DNA of 64,000 bases from Hydrogenobaculum sp. 3684. Lineage in GTDB: Bacteria > Aquificota > Aquificia > Aquificales > Aquificaceae. Of this stretch, positions 20,243-27,911 are shown piece by piece. The position numbers and the translations under genes are program-made. The stretch covers positions 434,001-498,000 of the forward strand of contig NC_015557.1 of assembly GCF_000213785.1 (NCBI RefSeq), read 5' to 3'. Each line of letters begins with the position of its first letter. Position 1 is the stretch's first letter. The notes beneath the pieces are model-generated. The model ran no database searches, was not told the origin of the DNA, and worked only from the letters and a program-made list of their open reading frames with translations.

Positions 20243-21025
20243 TCATAAAATCTTGTTTTTATCCAATGTTTTAGGATAAAATTCCTCAGCTATATCTACA
20301 CCACATTTTAATTCCCATAAGAAATCTAACAAGTTATTTATATTATCACCGCTATACAAATATCCATGCTGAGGAGCGATGATATGCGGATTTAGTTCTC
20401 TTACATAATTTACCCACAACCTTAAAGTCTTGTTTGAAGACATATATCTTGTATGAAATGGTGTAATACATCTTTTGTAAATAGGCCAATCTGTTACCCA
20501 TACATCGTTATGAGGACAGCCTTGAGCACCAGCACCGATATCTCCAGAAAAAAGTATGTTTGATATGGGATCGTACAAATTCAAATTTCCTGGCGAATGA
20601 TTGAAATAAGCTGGTACTACCAATAGATTAGCATCTCCTACTTTTATAATACCCCCATTGTCATCTATAGAAATAAACGATGAAGGATCGTCTATATTAT
20701 AATGAGGGATAAACCTATGCCACACATGAGACATGTATACTTTTGCATCCATAAATACTCTTAACCATGTGCCAACGCCTCCAGCTACGTCAGGATCTTG
20801 ATGGGATAAAAAGATAGCCACAAGGTCTTCGGTAGAGTCCAGATATTTTAACAGCCTTTGAGATAGTTTTGGATATAAACCAAATCCTCCTGGATCTAAT
20901 AGTATACCTTTACCATTGTTTACTATCAGATATTGATTTGTTGGCACACCATCTTCGTTGGCAGCTTCGCTAAATCCTAAAAGTATAAATTTATGTTCGG
21001 AGTTTTCAAATAAAATCCTTTCCAT
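20243..21025 (-). CDS. ODP-type metallo-beta-lactamase-fold diiron protein
   Basis: A 260-residue metallo-beta-lactamase fold protein. Metal ligands are visible in order: H75, D77 and D79 in LSHQDPDV (the flavodiiron-like HxDxD variant rather than HxHxDH), H143 in YFNHSPGN, D162 in LFSGDIGAG and H220 in IAPQHGYL. This set fits the oxygen-binding di-iron protein (ODP) family related to flavodiiron proteins but without the flavodoxin domain. Binding or reduction of O2, or sensing, is inferred. The fold is clear. A GAGGAT site precedes the ATG. It lies between the coiled-coil gene and the pilus block. Confidence 0.78.
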   Translation of the reverse strand: MERILFENSEHKFILLGFSEAANEDGVPTNQYLIVNNGKGILLDPGGFGLYPKLSQRLLKYLDSTEDLVAIFLSHQDPDVAGGVGTWLRVFMDAKVYMSHVWHRFIPHYNIDDPSSFISIDDNGGIIKVGDANLLVVPAYFNHSPGNLNLYDPISNILFSGDIGAGAQGCPHNDVWVTDWPIYKRCITPFHTRYMSSNKTLRLWVNYVRELNPHIIAPQHGYLYSGDNINNLLDFLWELKCGVDIAEEFYPKTLDKNKIL

Positions 21026-21035
21026 GATATGATCC

Positions 21036-21716
21036 TCAAGAACCTAATTGAATTGGTTTTATCAAATTATCCCACACATTTGTAACTTCTTGGAATACCT
21101 GAGTGAATCCAGCAAGTTCTACCAAAGCCATTTTAGCTCTCTTTGAATCCTCCTCTATGTGATTTCTAGCAAGCTCGAGTTGTTCTCTAGCAAAAGCATC
21201 TATTTCCTTTATCTGCTCATCAAGCTTATTTTTAAGTTTTGCTAATGTATTTTCTATATTACCTTCTAAGGCGCTAAACACTTGATAAGTATGTTTTTTT
21301 ATTGCATAAATTATATCTACTATCAAAGAGTCAAGGTCTCTTATGTTGTAAACTGTTTTTTTAAAGAATAAAAATCCTCTTTTTTCTCGAGTTATATATT
21401 CATCATAGTCTAATTTGATATCTGAAGTAGACTTTACTAACTCGCTTAATATAGATATTAAATCTTCCATTTTGATTTGTATATCTACTTTTAATTCTGG
21501 GAAAAATGAATCTACATCCATGTCAGATTTTATTATCTCGTTGATTCTTTTTATAGTAGCATTATATTCATCTCTAACAAAAGATAGTTTTTGTTGAACT
21601 ATAACAACATTTTGATCTAACATCGTCTTTATTTGTTTAATAATATCATCAATATATTTTGAAAACACTATGGATCCTTCTTCTGTTATCTTCTTGATTT
21701 GATTTTCTAATATCAA
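21036..21716 (-). CDS. Coiled-coil protein downstream of, and possibly fused to, the dynamin-like GTPase
   Basis: The annotated TTG start gives 226 residues, almost entirely helical, with long heptad-like stretches (LEGNIENTLAKLKNKLDEQIKEID, FAREQLELARNHIEEDSKRAKMAL) and one aromatic patch (EKRGFLFFKKTVYNI). No good ribosome site precedes the TTG. The same frame stays open another 150 nt upstream, running into the GTPase gene with coding-like residues (SSIEELVNKEIENVKDRLSS). It may therefore be the C-terminal half of one protein reached by slippage on an A9 tract, or an independent partner. Stalk/effector function is inferred from context. Confidence 0.6.
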   Translation of the reverse strand: MILENQIKKITEEGSIVFSKYIDDIIKQIKTMLDQNVVIVQQKLSFVRDEYNATIKRINEIIKSDMDVDSFFPELKVDIQIKMEDLISILSELVKSTSDIKLDYDEYITREKRGFLFFKKTVYNIRDLDSLIVDIIYAIKKHTYQVFSALEGNIENTLAKLKNKLDEQIKEIDAFAREQLELARNHIEEDSKRAKMALVELAGFTQVFQEVTNVWDNLIKPIQLGS

Positions 21717-21804
21717 ATATATCTCTTCTTTAGATTTTATTTCTTTTGAAGATAACCTATCTTTTACGTTTTCTATTTCTTTATTTACTAGCTCTTCTAT
21801 ACTG

Positions 21805-23481
21805 CTAATTAGATTTTTTTTTAATATCTTCTGTATAGTATGACGCAGATCTTGCGTCTTGATCTCTTTTGGCTAAGTATTCTTCTACTTGCTTGTTGAT
21901 AGAGTCTACACTGGATTGGAATATATCAAATATAGCTCTCAATCTTTCTTTATTTTCTGAAAGTTGTAGTTTTATTATAGATAGCCCTGTAATGATAGAT
22001 ACTTTATCTTCATCAAGTTTATATATTAAATTCCTAAGTTTTTCAAACATAGCCCTATCTTTGGCAACAGCTCCAATATAGTTAAGGGCAAAAGGAATAC
22101 CACTAAGCTCTTTTAATCTTTCAAGGGTAATATTCTCCTCGTTTTCCATTCTCATATATCTTCTTGACATTTCGTAAGCAAAATTGATCAAAGTTGATTC
22201 TTCAGAATTTCCAAACTGATATGTTAAATCATCTAGCTTATCTACAAGTGCTTTACCAGATAGATTTTTACATTCACTGCATACTCTCTCTACTATTAAA
22301 GCAGAAAAATATTGCAAAGCCGATACGCCAAACACTACAAAATCATGATATCCTAAAAGAGTTAATTTATATCTTATATAATCTAATATTCTAGTGCCAC
22401 TTCTGTTTGTATCTTCTGATAAAAACTTCTGATCCATTTTATTTACAATAATAACAAAAGAATGAACTTTACCATACTTTTCAAATTCTGTTTTTAAGTG
22501 TTTTAAAAACTCTTCTTCATCGCTTTCCAGATGTTTGGTATAATCTATCAAAAATATCGCAACATCACTTTCCCTTATAACTCTTTCTGTAATTTCTCTA
22601 TGTTTAGTAGCTCCTGCTAAGTTAGGCCCTGGAGTATCTAATGTTTCATAACTATAATCTTCATTCTCTACTCTGTAATATACTTCCATATCATCCAAGC
22701 CTTCGTTTTTGTCCCTAGCTTCTATATATATTTTTTCTAAATATTTGTATAAATCTTTTGGCTTCTCGAACCTCATTTCTTGACCACGATATTTGAATAC
22801 AATTTCTTTATTCTTAGATGGAATAAATCTACATATGTTTGGTGTAGGTAGTTCTAAGCTAGTAGGAGAATACCAGTCTTTTAGGATGGAATTTACAAAC
22901 ACGCTTTTTCCAGATTTTTTACTTGCAAGTACTGAAACTTTTAGATTTCTGCTTTTTATGTCGATAACATTTTTATATATATTTTCAAGTTTTTTTATAA
23001 AAAGCTCTTTTACATCCTTGTAACCATAGTTATCTATATTTGTGTTCTTTATCATATCTAATAGCTGGATAGTTGCATTCTCAAACATTCCTATATTATG
23101 ATATAAACTCTCATATACGTTTAACCATTTTAAATCTTCCTTGGTATAGATATTTATAAATATCTGAACATACGATAAATTTTGCAAAAGTTTAAATAGG
23201 TCTGTTTTATTTTCTGTTATAATTTTATATTTCTTTAAATCTTCGTCATTTATATACCATAGTAAATCCTCTATATTAGTAAATTCTAAATCGGAAGTTG
23301 GAGTAACAAGCTTAACAGGTTTATCAAACTCTATATAGTTTGTAAGTTTAATTCGCATTATATCTTTATTATCTTTACCAATACTTTCTATAAATTTGAA
23401 AAGCTCTAAACCTCCATTGTAAAGATAAATTACATCCAAATCCCCTATTTCATATGCATCAGTTATTTTTTTTACCTTCAC
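21805..23481 (-). CDS. Dynamin-like large GTPase
   Basis: A 558-residue GTPase. G1 is ASKKSGKSVFVNSIL near residue 190, G3 is ETLDTPGPNLAGATKHREIT, and G4 is IIVNKMDQKFLSEDTN. The long N-terminal extension (1-185) and helical C-terminus fit bacterial dynamin-like proteins, which remodel or tether membranes. The first P-loop residue is Ala rather than Gly. The start is GTG 23481, preceded by AGGAGAT. The gene ends in KKKSN just after an A9 run (21814-21822), where the downstream coiled-coil frame can take over. Dynamin-like genes often occur as adjacent pairs; here the partner lacks a GTPase domain. Confidence 0.8.
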   Translation of the reverse strand: MKVKKITDAYEIGDLDVIYLYNGGLELFKFIESIGKDNKDIMRIKLTNYIEFDKPVKLVTPTSDLEFTNIEDLLWYINDEDLKKYKIITENKTDLFKLLQNLSYVQIFINIYTKEDLKWLNVYESLYHNIGMFENATIQLLDMIKNTNIDNYGYKDVKELFIKKLENIYKNVIDIKSRNLKVSVLASKKSGKSVFVNSILKDWYSPTSLELPTPNICRFIPSKNKEIVFKYRGQEMRFEKPKDLYKYLEKIYIEARDKNEGLDDMEVYYRVENEDYSYETLDTPGPNLAGATKHREITERVIRESDVAIFLIDYTKHLESDEEEFLKHLKTEFEKYGKVHSFVIIVNKMDQKFLSEDTNRSGTRILDYIRYKLTLLGYHDFVVFGVSALQYFSALIVERVCSECKNLSGKALVDKLDDLTYQFGNSEESTLINFAYEMSRRYMRMENEENITLERLKELSGIPFALNYIGAVAKDRAMFEKLRNLIYKLDEDKVSIITGLSIIKLQLSENKERLRAIFDIFQSSVDSINKQVEEYLAKRDQDARSASYYTEDIKKKSN

Positions 23482-23490
23482 AACTATCTC

Positions 23491-24057
23491 CTATGGTAAA
23501 GCTTCTAAAGTAGTATAAATGTTGTTTAAGGCTTTTACAACACAATGCTTATTTTCAATAGTTTTTATACAATCCCTTAAATTGCTTGATATCTCTGGCA
23601 AAGATATAGGATAGCCTCTGTTTGTATTTTTACTATTTACAACTATGTTGCACTTTGTTAAAAGGTTTTTATTGCTTTTAGTATAGAAATTCATTGTAAC
23701 GATTTTATATCCATCATTTTCATCTTTAATCTTTCCTATTCTAAACAAAAGCTCATTGTTGTCTTTAGCACATATAAATCTATTTTCTTGGCATATTTTT
23801 TTTACTTTTTCGTAAGATGTTAGAGGGGTTATGTCAGCGTTATATTCATTAGCCTGATTTCTGTATATAGCATTTGCAACATCGTATAAATGTTCACAAG
23901 ATTTGCCAGTTAATACGTTAAAAACCAAATTAACCTGATCTTTAAAATCAGAAGGATATGCCAAAGACACCAAGGGGCTTAACAGACTAAAAGCCAATAT
24001 ACAAAATTTTATAATCTCATATCCTATCTTCATAGGTCTTCTTGTTTGTATTCTCAT
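23491..24057 (-). CDS. Secreted protein of unknown function
   Basis: About 188 residues with a basic N-region and a hydrophobic signal sequence (IIKFCILAFSLLSPLVSLAYP). A presumably periplasmic domain with seven cysteines follows (for example GKSCEHLY, KKICQENRFICAK and KTIENKHCVVKAL). Not recognised. The start at 24057 is chosen because AGGTG lies 6 nt before it; an ATG at 24033 would give a shorter signal peptide. The gene overlaps the oxidoreductase beta-subunit gene by 41 nt and stands 9 nt before the dynamin gene, so it belongs to the same transcript. Confidence 0.65.
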   Translation of the reverse strand: MRIQTRRPMKIGYEIIKFCILAFSLLSPLVSLAYPSDFKDQVNLVFNVLTGKSCEHLYDVANAIYRNQANEYNADITPLTSYEKVKKICQENRFICAKDNNELLFRIGKIKDENDGYKIVTMNFYTKSNKNLLTKCNIVVNSKNTNRGYPISLPEISSNLRDCIKTIENKHCVVKALNNIYTTLEALP

Positions 24058-24805
24058 ATATAACACCTATAGGAATTTTTGCATCTGTTTTTATGTAATC
24101 CCATTCTTTGGCTATTTTGTAAGCTTTTTCAAAATCTGAAGGGTCGTGGTTTTCTATCTTATAGACTCTGCTGTTGTAAAAGTCATATGTATTGTAAAAT
24201 ATCACGCAAGGCTGGAGGGTTTCCACAATGGAAAAACCTTTATGGAGCACCGCTTTTTTTATAATATCCTTAAGATGGTCTATATAGCCAGAGTATCCTC
24301 TTGCAACAAAAGTGGCTCCAGCTTCCATTAAAAGCGATATGGGATTTATAGGATCTTCTGGTGGTCCTTTTGGTGTAGATTTGCCTTTGAAATCTAAAGC
24401 ACTGGTGGGTGTAAACTGTCCAGTAGTAAGACTATAAGATCTATTATCATGTACTATGACTGTAATATCTATGTTTCTTTTGGCAGCAAAGATAAGATGC
24501 TCAAGACCTTCGCCGTATCCATCACCATCTCCAACAAAGCATATTACTTTTAAATCTTCATTGGCTAGTTTTATACCACTTGCAGTGGCAATAGCTCTTC
24601 CGTGTAAAGAATAGAAACCGTTTATATCAACATAATCAAATATTTTGCCATGACAGCCTATGCCTGTTACCATGACAAATTTTTCAAGAGGTATACTATC
24701 TGTAAGTTCGTTGATAGCTGCCCCCAAGGCACCCATGATGCCAAAGTTCCCACAATTCCTACACCAAGTTATTTCTGCCCCCGTATATAAGCTTTTAGTA
24801 ATCAT
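24017..24805 (-). CDS. 2-oxoacid:ferredoxin oxidoreductase, beta subunit (no alpha subunit nearby)
   Basis: A 262-residue thiamine-diphosphate subunit of the pyruvate/2-oxoglutarate:ferredoxin oxidoreductase family, which in Aquificae carboxylates acetyl-CoA or succinyl-CoA in the reductive TCA cycle. The 4Fe-4S ligands are C15 and C18 (TWCRNCGNFGI), C51 (GIGCHGK) and the Cys of LQPC near residue 198. The ThDP-Mg motif is VGDGDGYGEG through HDNRSY. The usual WCPGCG is changed to WCRNCG. No alpha, gamma or delta subunit lies next to it, so its partner must be encoded elsewhere. Predicted leaderless from an extended -10. Confidence 0.88.
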   Translation of the reverse strand: MITKSLYTGAEITWCRNCGNFGIMGALGAAINELTDSIPLEKFVMVTGIGCHGKIFDYVDINGFYSLHGRAIATASGIKLANEDLKVICFVGDGDGYGEGLEHLIFAAKRNIDITVIVHDNRSYSLTTGQFTPTSALDFKGKSTPKGPPEDPINPISLLMEAGATFVARGYSGYIDHLKDIIKKAVLHKGFSIVETLQPCVIFYNTYDFYNSRVYKIENHDPSDFEKAYKIAKEWDYIKTDAKIPIGVIYENTNKKTYEDRI

Positions 24806-24813
24806 AATAATAA

Positions 24814-24822
24814 ATTATATCA
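24814..24822 (-). promoter_or_regulatory. Extended -10 of the oxidoreductase beta-subunit operon, leaderless
   Basis: Minus-strand TGATATAAT; the predicted +1 is 2 nt before the ATG. It sits back to back with the bioF promoter in a 44-bp divergent gap. Confidence 0.68.
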
Positions 24823-24837
24823 CTTTTTAAAAGTTTG

Positions 24838-24843
24838 TATAAT
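24838..24843 (+). promoter_or_regulatory. -10 box of bioF, leaderless
   Basis: TATAAT; the base 7 nt after it is the A of the bioF ATG at 24850. No Shine-Dalgarno is present and the -35 is weak. Confidence 0.68.
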
Positions 24844-24849
24844 ACATTT

Positions 24850-25968
24850 ATGAACTTTGAAGAAGAGTTGGAACACATCAAAAGCCAAAAACTGTACAGG
24901 AAAAGAGAAGCTATAGAAAACAAGAGAATATTTTGTTCAAACGATTATCTTGGTATGTCTAAAAACAAAGAAGTAATAGATTATGTTGTAGAAAAACTAA
25001 GGGAAGTAAACACTATAGGCGCTACTGCCTCAAGCCTTGTAAATGGATATACAAAATACCATAAAGAGCTAGAGCTTCTACTTAGTCAGTTAAAATCCAA
25101 AGAAGATTGCGTAGTTTTTCCGTCTGGATACTCTACAAACATAGGACTTTTTCAAGCGCTTGGAAATGAAAAAGATGTTTTTTACAGCGATGAATTAAAC
25201 CATGCATCAATAATAGATGGAATAAGACTATCAAAAGCTTCAAAATATATTTACCAACATAACAACATAAATCATCTTTTTGAGCTTTTAAAATCTACAA
25301 GACAAAAACACAGAAGAGCTTATATAGTATCTGATTCTGTATTTAGCATGGAAGGAGATTTAGCAAGGCTAAAAGAGTTAATAGATATTTCAAAAGAGTT
25401 TGAAGCTTATATTGTTATTGACGAAGCGCATGCCACCGGCACTATAGGAAAAGGTATATACAATTATTTTGGGCTTTTACCAGAAGAAAATGTCATCATA
25501 ATGGGTACTTTATCAAAAGCGATAGGCTCTCAAGGTGGATTTGTTTGTGCAAAAAGATCAATTGTAGAATATATCGTTAATAAAGCGAGGTCTTACATAT
25601 TTTCTACAGCTTTGGGACTTCCAATGGTTTTTGCCTCTATAAAAGCCTTAGAACTTATTGAAAAAAATTTAAACAAATACAAAGAAGAGCTACAACAAAG
25701 GACAAAATTTATATTAGATATGATAAAAGAATTCAATTTTCATACAAAAGAAGACTTTATCACACCTATAATACCAATAAAAATAGGTGAAGAAGATGAA
25801 GCTCTAAAACTAAGGAACAAATTGTTAGAAAATGACGTATTTATACAAGCTATAAGATACCCAACAGTACCAAGAAAAAAAGCCATTCTAAGGTTAACTG
25901 CGTCGCTATCTTATTCCAGCGAGGACTTAGAGATTCTTTATGAAGCTTTTAAAAGCTTGAAAAATTAA
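24850..25968 (+). CDS. bioF: 8-amino-7-oxononanoate synthase (KAPA synthase)
   Basis: PLP enzyme of the alpha-oxoamine synthase family joining pimeloyl-thioester and alanine in biotin synthesis. Visible are RIFCSNDYLGMSKN, SSLVNGYTKYHKELE, the Asp-His pair in VIDEAHATG, and the PLP lysine in GTLSKAIGSQGGFV. The protein is 372 residues from the ATG at 24850. The frame also opens at a TTG 15 nt earlier, but the TATAAT box covers that codon, so it cannot be translated from this promoter. Glycine C-acetyltransferase is the main alternative in this family; bioD in the same window favours biotin. Confidence 0.85.
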   Translation: MNFEEELEHIKSQKLYRKREAIENKRIFCSNDYLGMSKNKEVIDYVVEKLREVNTIGATASSLVNGYTKYHKELELLLSQLKSKEDCVVFPSGYSTNIGLFQALGNEKDVFYSDELNHASIIDGIRLSKASKYIYQHNNINHLFELLKSTRQKHRRAYIVSDSVFSMEGDLARLKELIDISKEFEAYIVIDEAHATGTIGKGIYNYFGLLPEENVIIMGTLSKAIGSQGGFVCAKRSIVEYIVNKARSYIFSTALGLPMVFASIKALELIEKNLNKYKEELQQRTKFILDMIKEFNFHTKEDFITPIIPIKIGEEDEALKLRNKLLENDVFIQAIRYPTVPRKKAILRLTASLSYSSEDLEILYEAFKSLKN

Positions 25969-26020
25969 AGTATCTTCATATATTTTTCATCAAAAATTAA
26001 TAAAATATTAACATTAAAAG

Positions 26021-26039
26021 AGTATATTTAAGATATACT
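26021..26039. promoter_or_regulatory. Inverted repeat, possible operator
   Basis: AGTATATTTAAGATATACT: 7-bp perfect arms around a 5-nt centre, 18 nt before the ATG of the 91-residue gene and just before its AAAGGAGG site. It could be a dimeric repressor site or part of the promoter; AT-richness makes chance symmetry more likely. Confidence 0.35.
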
Positions 26040-26056
26040 TAAAAGGAGGTAAAAGC

Positions 26057-26332
26057 ATGAAGTTAAGAAGCTTGTGGCGAGCTAAGATGTTAAACCGAGT
26101 TAGGCTTATAAGATGTAAAAGTCAAAAATCTCTAGAGAGAATGGAAGAAAAGCTAATCAAAATGAACAAAAGAGTGGCAATCGTAGATAGAAATGGATTG
26201 CTTAATATTGTTAAAAATGAAGGTGCTCAAGATTGGTACAGTTTTTCAAATCAATCTCAAAATATGCCGAAATTCATCAGTCTTGATATCTCAAGGATAA
26301 ATGTCTTGCTCGTTTTAGACGAAGAGTCGTAA
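26057..26332 (+). CDS. Small basic protein of unknown function
   Basis: Ninety-one residues, not recognised. The N-terminal half is strongly basic and helical (KLRSLWRAKMLNRVRLIRCKSQKSLERMEEKLIKMNKR). The C-terminal half is beta-like and ends VLLVLDEES. There is no signal peptide. A strong AAAGGAGG ribosome site is 9 nt before the ATG and an inverted repeat lies just upstream, suggesting a regulated gene. It is isolated between bioF and the NRAMP transporter. A nucleic-acid-binding role would fit the charge pattern but is only a guess. Confidence 0.65.
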   Translation: MKLRSLWRAKMLNRVRLIRCKSQKSLERMEEKLIKMNKRVAIVDRNGLLNIVKNEGAQDWYSFSNQSQNMPKFISLDISRINVLLVLDEES

Positions 26333-26343
26333 AAAATCTTGCC

Positions 26344-26394
26344 CTATCTTCAGACATTATCTATCTTTAGACATTATCTATCTTTTGGCATTAT
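26344..26394. repeat. Three tandem 17-bp direct repeats
   Basis: Units at 26344-26360, 26361-26377 and 26378-26394: CTATCTTCAGACATTAT, CTATCTTTAGACATTAT, CTATCTTTTGGCATTAT. They lie in the 197-bp gap between the small basic gene and the NRAMP gene. The remainder of that gap is AT-rich with no gene recognised. Multiple regulator-binding sites or a slipped-strand duplication are both possible. Confidence 0.85.
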
Positions 26395-26517
26395 CTCTTA
26401 AACTCTTTTCTTAAAATCCAAAAACAAATCTTATAAAATTAAACAAGTTAAAATAAAAAGGTTTTATCTCTACATAAAATAAATTAACATTTTAATGAAA
26501 ATTTAATAAAGACAAAG

Positions 26518-26523
26518 TATAAT
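26518..26523 (+). promoter_or_regulatory. -10 box of the NRAMP gene, leaderless
   Basis: TATAAT, with the expected +1 exactly at the ATG (26530). No Shine-Dalgarno precedes the gene. Confidence 0.66.
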
Positions 26524-26529
26524 ATTAGC

Positions 26530-27795
26530 ATGGTAGAACAATCAAAATTCACACAAATTGCAAAAAGGGTTATAGCACCGTTTTTAGTGCTTGGACCAGG
26601 TTTCTTAGTGATGATGGCAGATAACGATGCCGGTGGCATCACCACCTATGCCGTTACAGGGGCTCAGACAAAGTATACGCTTGTGGGTGCTGTAGTTATC
26701 ATGTCATTCCTTGCTTTTGTGGTTCAAGAGATGACTGTAAGGCTTGGAGCTGTTACAAAAGAAGGACATGCTGAGCTTATATACAAAAAATTTGGTAAGT
26801 TTTGGGGGTTTTTCTCATTGGCAGACCTTTTTATAGCAAACACATTTACCCTTGTTACTGAGTTTATAGGTATAGGTGCCGCTGTCAAAATGGTGTTTGG
26901 ATTTCCTTACGAAGTGACTATTCCAATAGCTGTTGGGGCTATGATACTGCTTGTTTTAAGCGGTGGATACATGTTTGTAGAAAAATCTCTAATAGCTTTT
27001 GCCCTTTTACAGCTAGTTTTCATACCAGCGGCTATAAAAGCCCACCCAGATATAAATGAGGTGTTGAAATCTTTTACGTTTCAAGGTATAGATATATTTT
27101 CACCTACGTTTCTAACACTTTTTATAGCAAACATAGGTACCACTATAGCCCCCTGGATGCTTTTCTTCCAACAAAGCGCTGTGGTGGATAGAAAAATGGG
27201 CGTAGAGGATATAAAAATGGGAAGAATAGATACGTTTATAGGTAGTCTTGGTACTGCTATAGTAGCTGCTTCAATCATAATAACCACAGGTGCTACTTTA
27301 TACGGACATCCACCTTACAACAATATACAAGATGCTTCAGAGGCCGCAAGAGCTCTTGTACCATTTTTAGGTAAGTACGCTGGGACTATATTTGCAATAG
27401 GGCTTTTTTCCGCTGGTGCTGTGGCTGCTGTAGCACTGGCTCTTTCCACTTCTTGGGCTTTTGGAGAAGTGTTTGGTTGGGAACACAGTTTAAACTTACC
27501 TTTTCAAAGGGCAAAATGGTTTTATACAATTTATATACTTAGCGTAAGTGTAGCTGGTAGCATAGTTCTTATACCAAACGCCCCTTTGGTAATTATAAAT
27601 CTTTTGGTACAGGTTATGAATACATTTTTATTACCACCAGCTTTGTTGTTTTTGCTTTTGCTTTTAAACGATAAAGAACTAATGGGAAACTATACAAACA
27701 ACCTATGGTCAAACGTTTTTGTAGCTTTGATAATAGTGTTTGTTATGGTGCTCTCTGTAGTGTATGCTTTTCAGACTCTATTTCAAGGAGGTTAA
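26530..27795 (+). CDS. NRAMP-family divalent metal transporter with non-canonical metal site
   Basis: Inner-membrane metal transporter of the NRAMP fold, 421 residues with about 11 membrane helices. In canonical Mn/Fe transporters, helix 1 carries DPGN and helix 6 carries MPH. Here helix 1 reads ADNDAGG (D31, D33) and helix 6 reads APW (A207, P208, W209). Loss of the metal-liganding Met suggests altered selectivity, as in NRAMP-related clades that handle other ions such as Mg2+ or trivalent metals. The substrate cannot be assigned. It is followed 5 nt later by a 36-residue membrane protein. Confidence 0.82.
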   Translation: MVEQSKFTQIAKRVIAPFLVLGPGFLVMMADNDAGGITTYAVTGAQTKYTLVGAVVIMSFLAFVVQEMTVRLGAVTKEGHAELIYKKFGKFWGFFSLADLFIANTFTLVTEFIGIGAAVKMVFGFPYEVTIPIAVGAMILLVLSGGYMFVEKSLIAFALLQLVFIPAAIKAHPDINEVLKSFTFQGIDIFSPTFLTLFIANIGTTIAPWMLFFQQSAVVDRKMGVEDIKMGRIDTFIGSLGTAIVAASIIITTGATLYGHPPYNNIQDASEAARALVPFLGKYAGTIFAIGLFSAGAVAAVALALSTSWAFGEVFGWEHSLNLPFQRAKWFYTIYILSVSVAGSIVLIPNAPLVIINLLVQVMNTFLLPPALLFLLLLLNDKELMGNYTNNLWSNVFVALIIVFVMVLSVVYAFQTLFQGG

Positions 27796-27800
27796 GGATT

Positions 27801-27911
27801 ATGAGCAAGTATAATTTTTGGGTGAAGTTTTCTTTGATATTTCTAAGAATCTATGTGCTTTTTATGCTGGGGCTTTTATTTTACAAATTTTACCAGGTAC
27901 TAAGCCATTAG
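27801..27911 (+). CDS. 36-residue single-pass membrane protein behind the NRAMP gene
   Basis: A very short ORF with a strong AGGAGG (27786-27791) 9 nt before its ATG. It encodes MSKYNFWVKF followed by one hydrophobic helix (SLIFLRIYVLFMLGLLFYKF) and a short tail. It is separated from the NRAMP stop by only 5 nt, so it is co-transcribed. The ribosome site and the positive-inside charge pattern support a real protein. A small accessory or regulatory subunit of the transporter is inferred. Its last bases overlap the convergent permease gene by 4 nt. Confidence 0.62.
   Translation: MSKYNFWVKFSLIFLRIYVLFMLGLLFYKFYQVLSH

Noticed and set aside
23491-24066. Start of the secreted protein at 24066
   Set aside because: The AGGTG ribosome site is better placed for the ATG three codons later at 24057.
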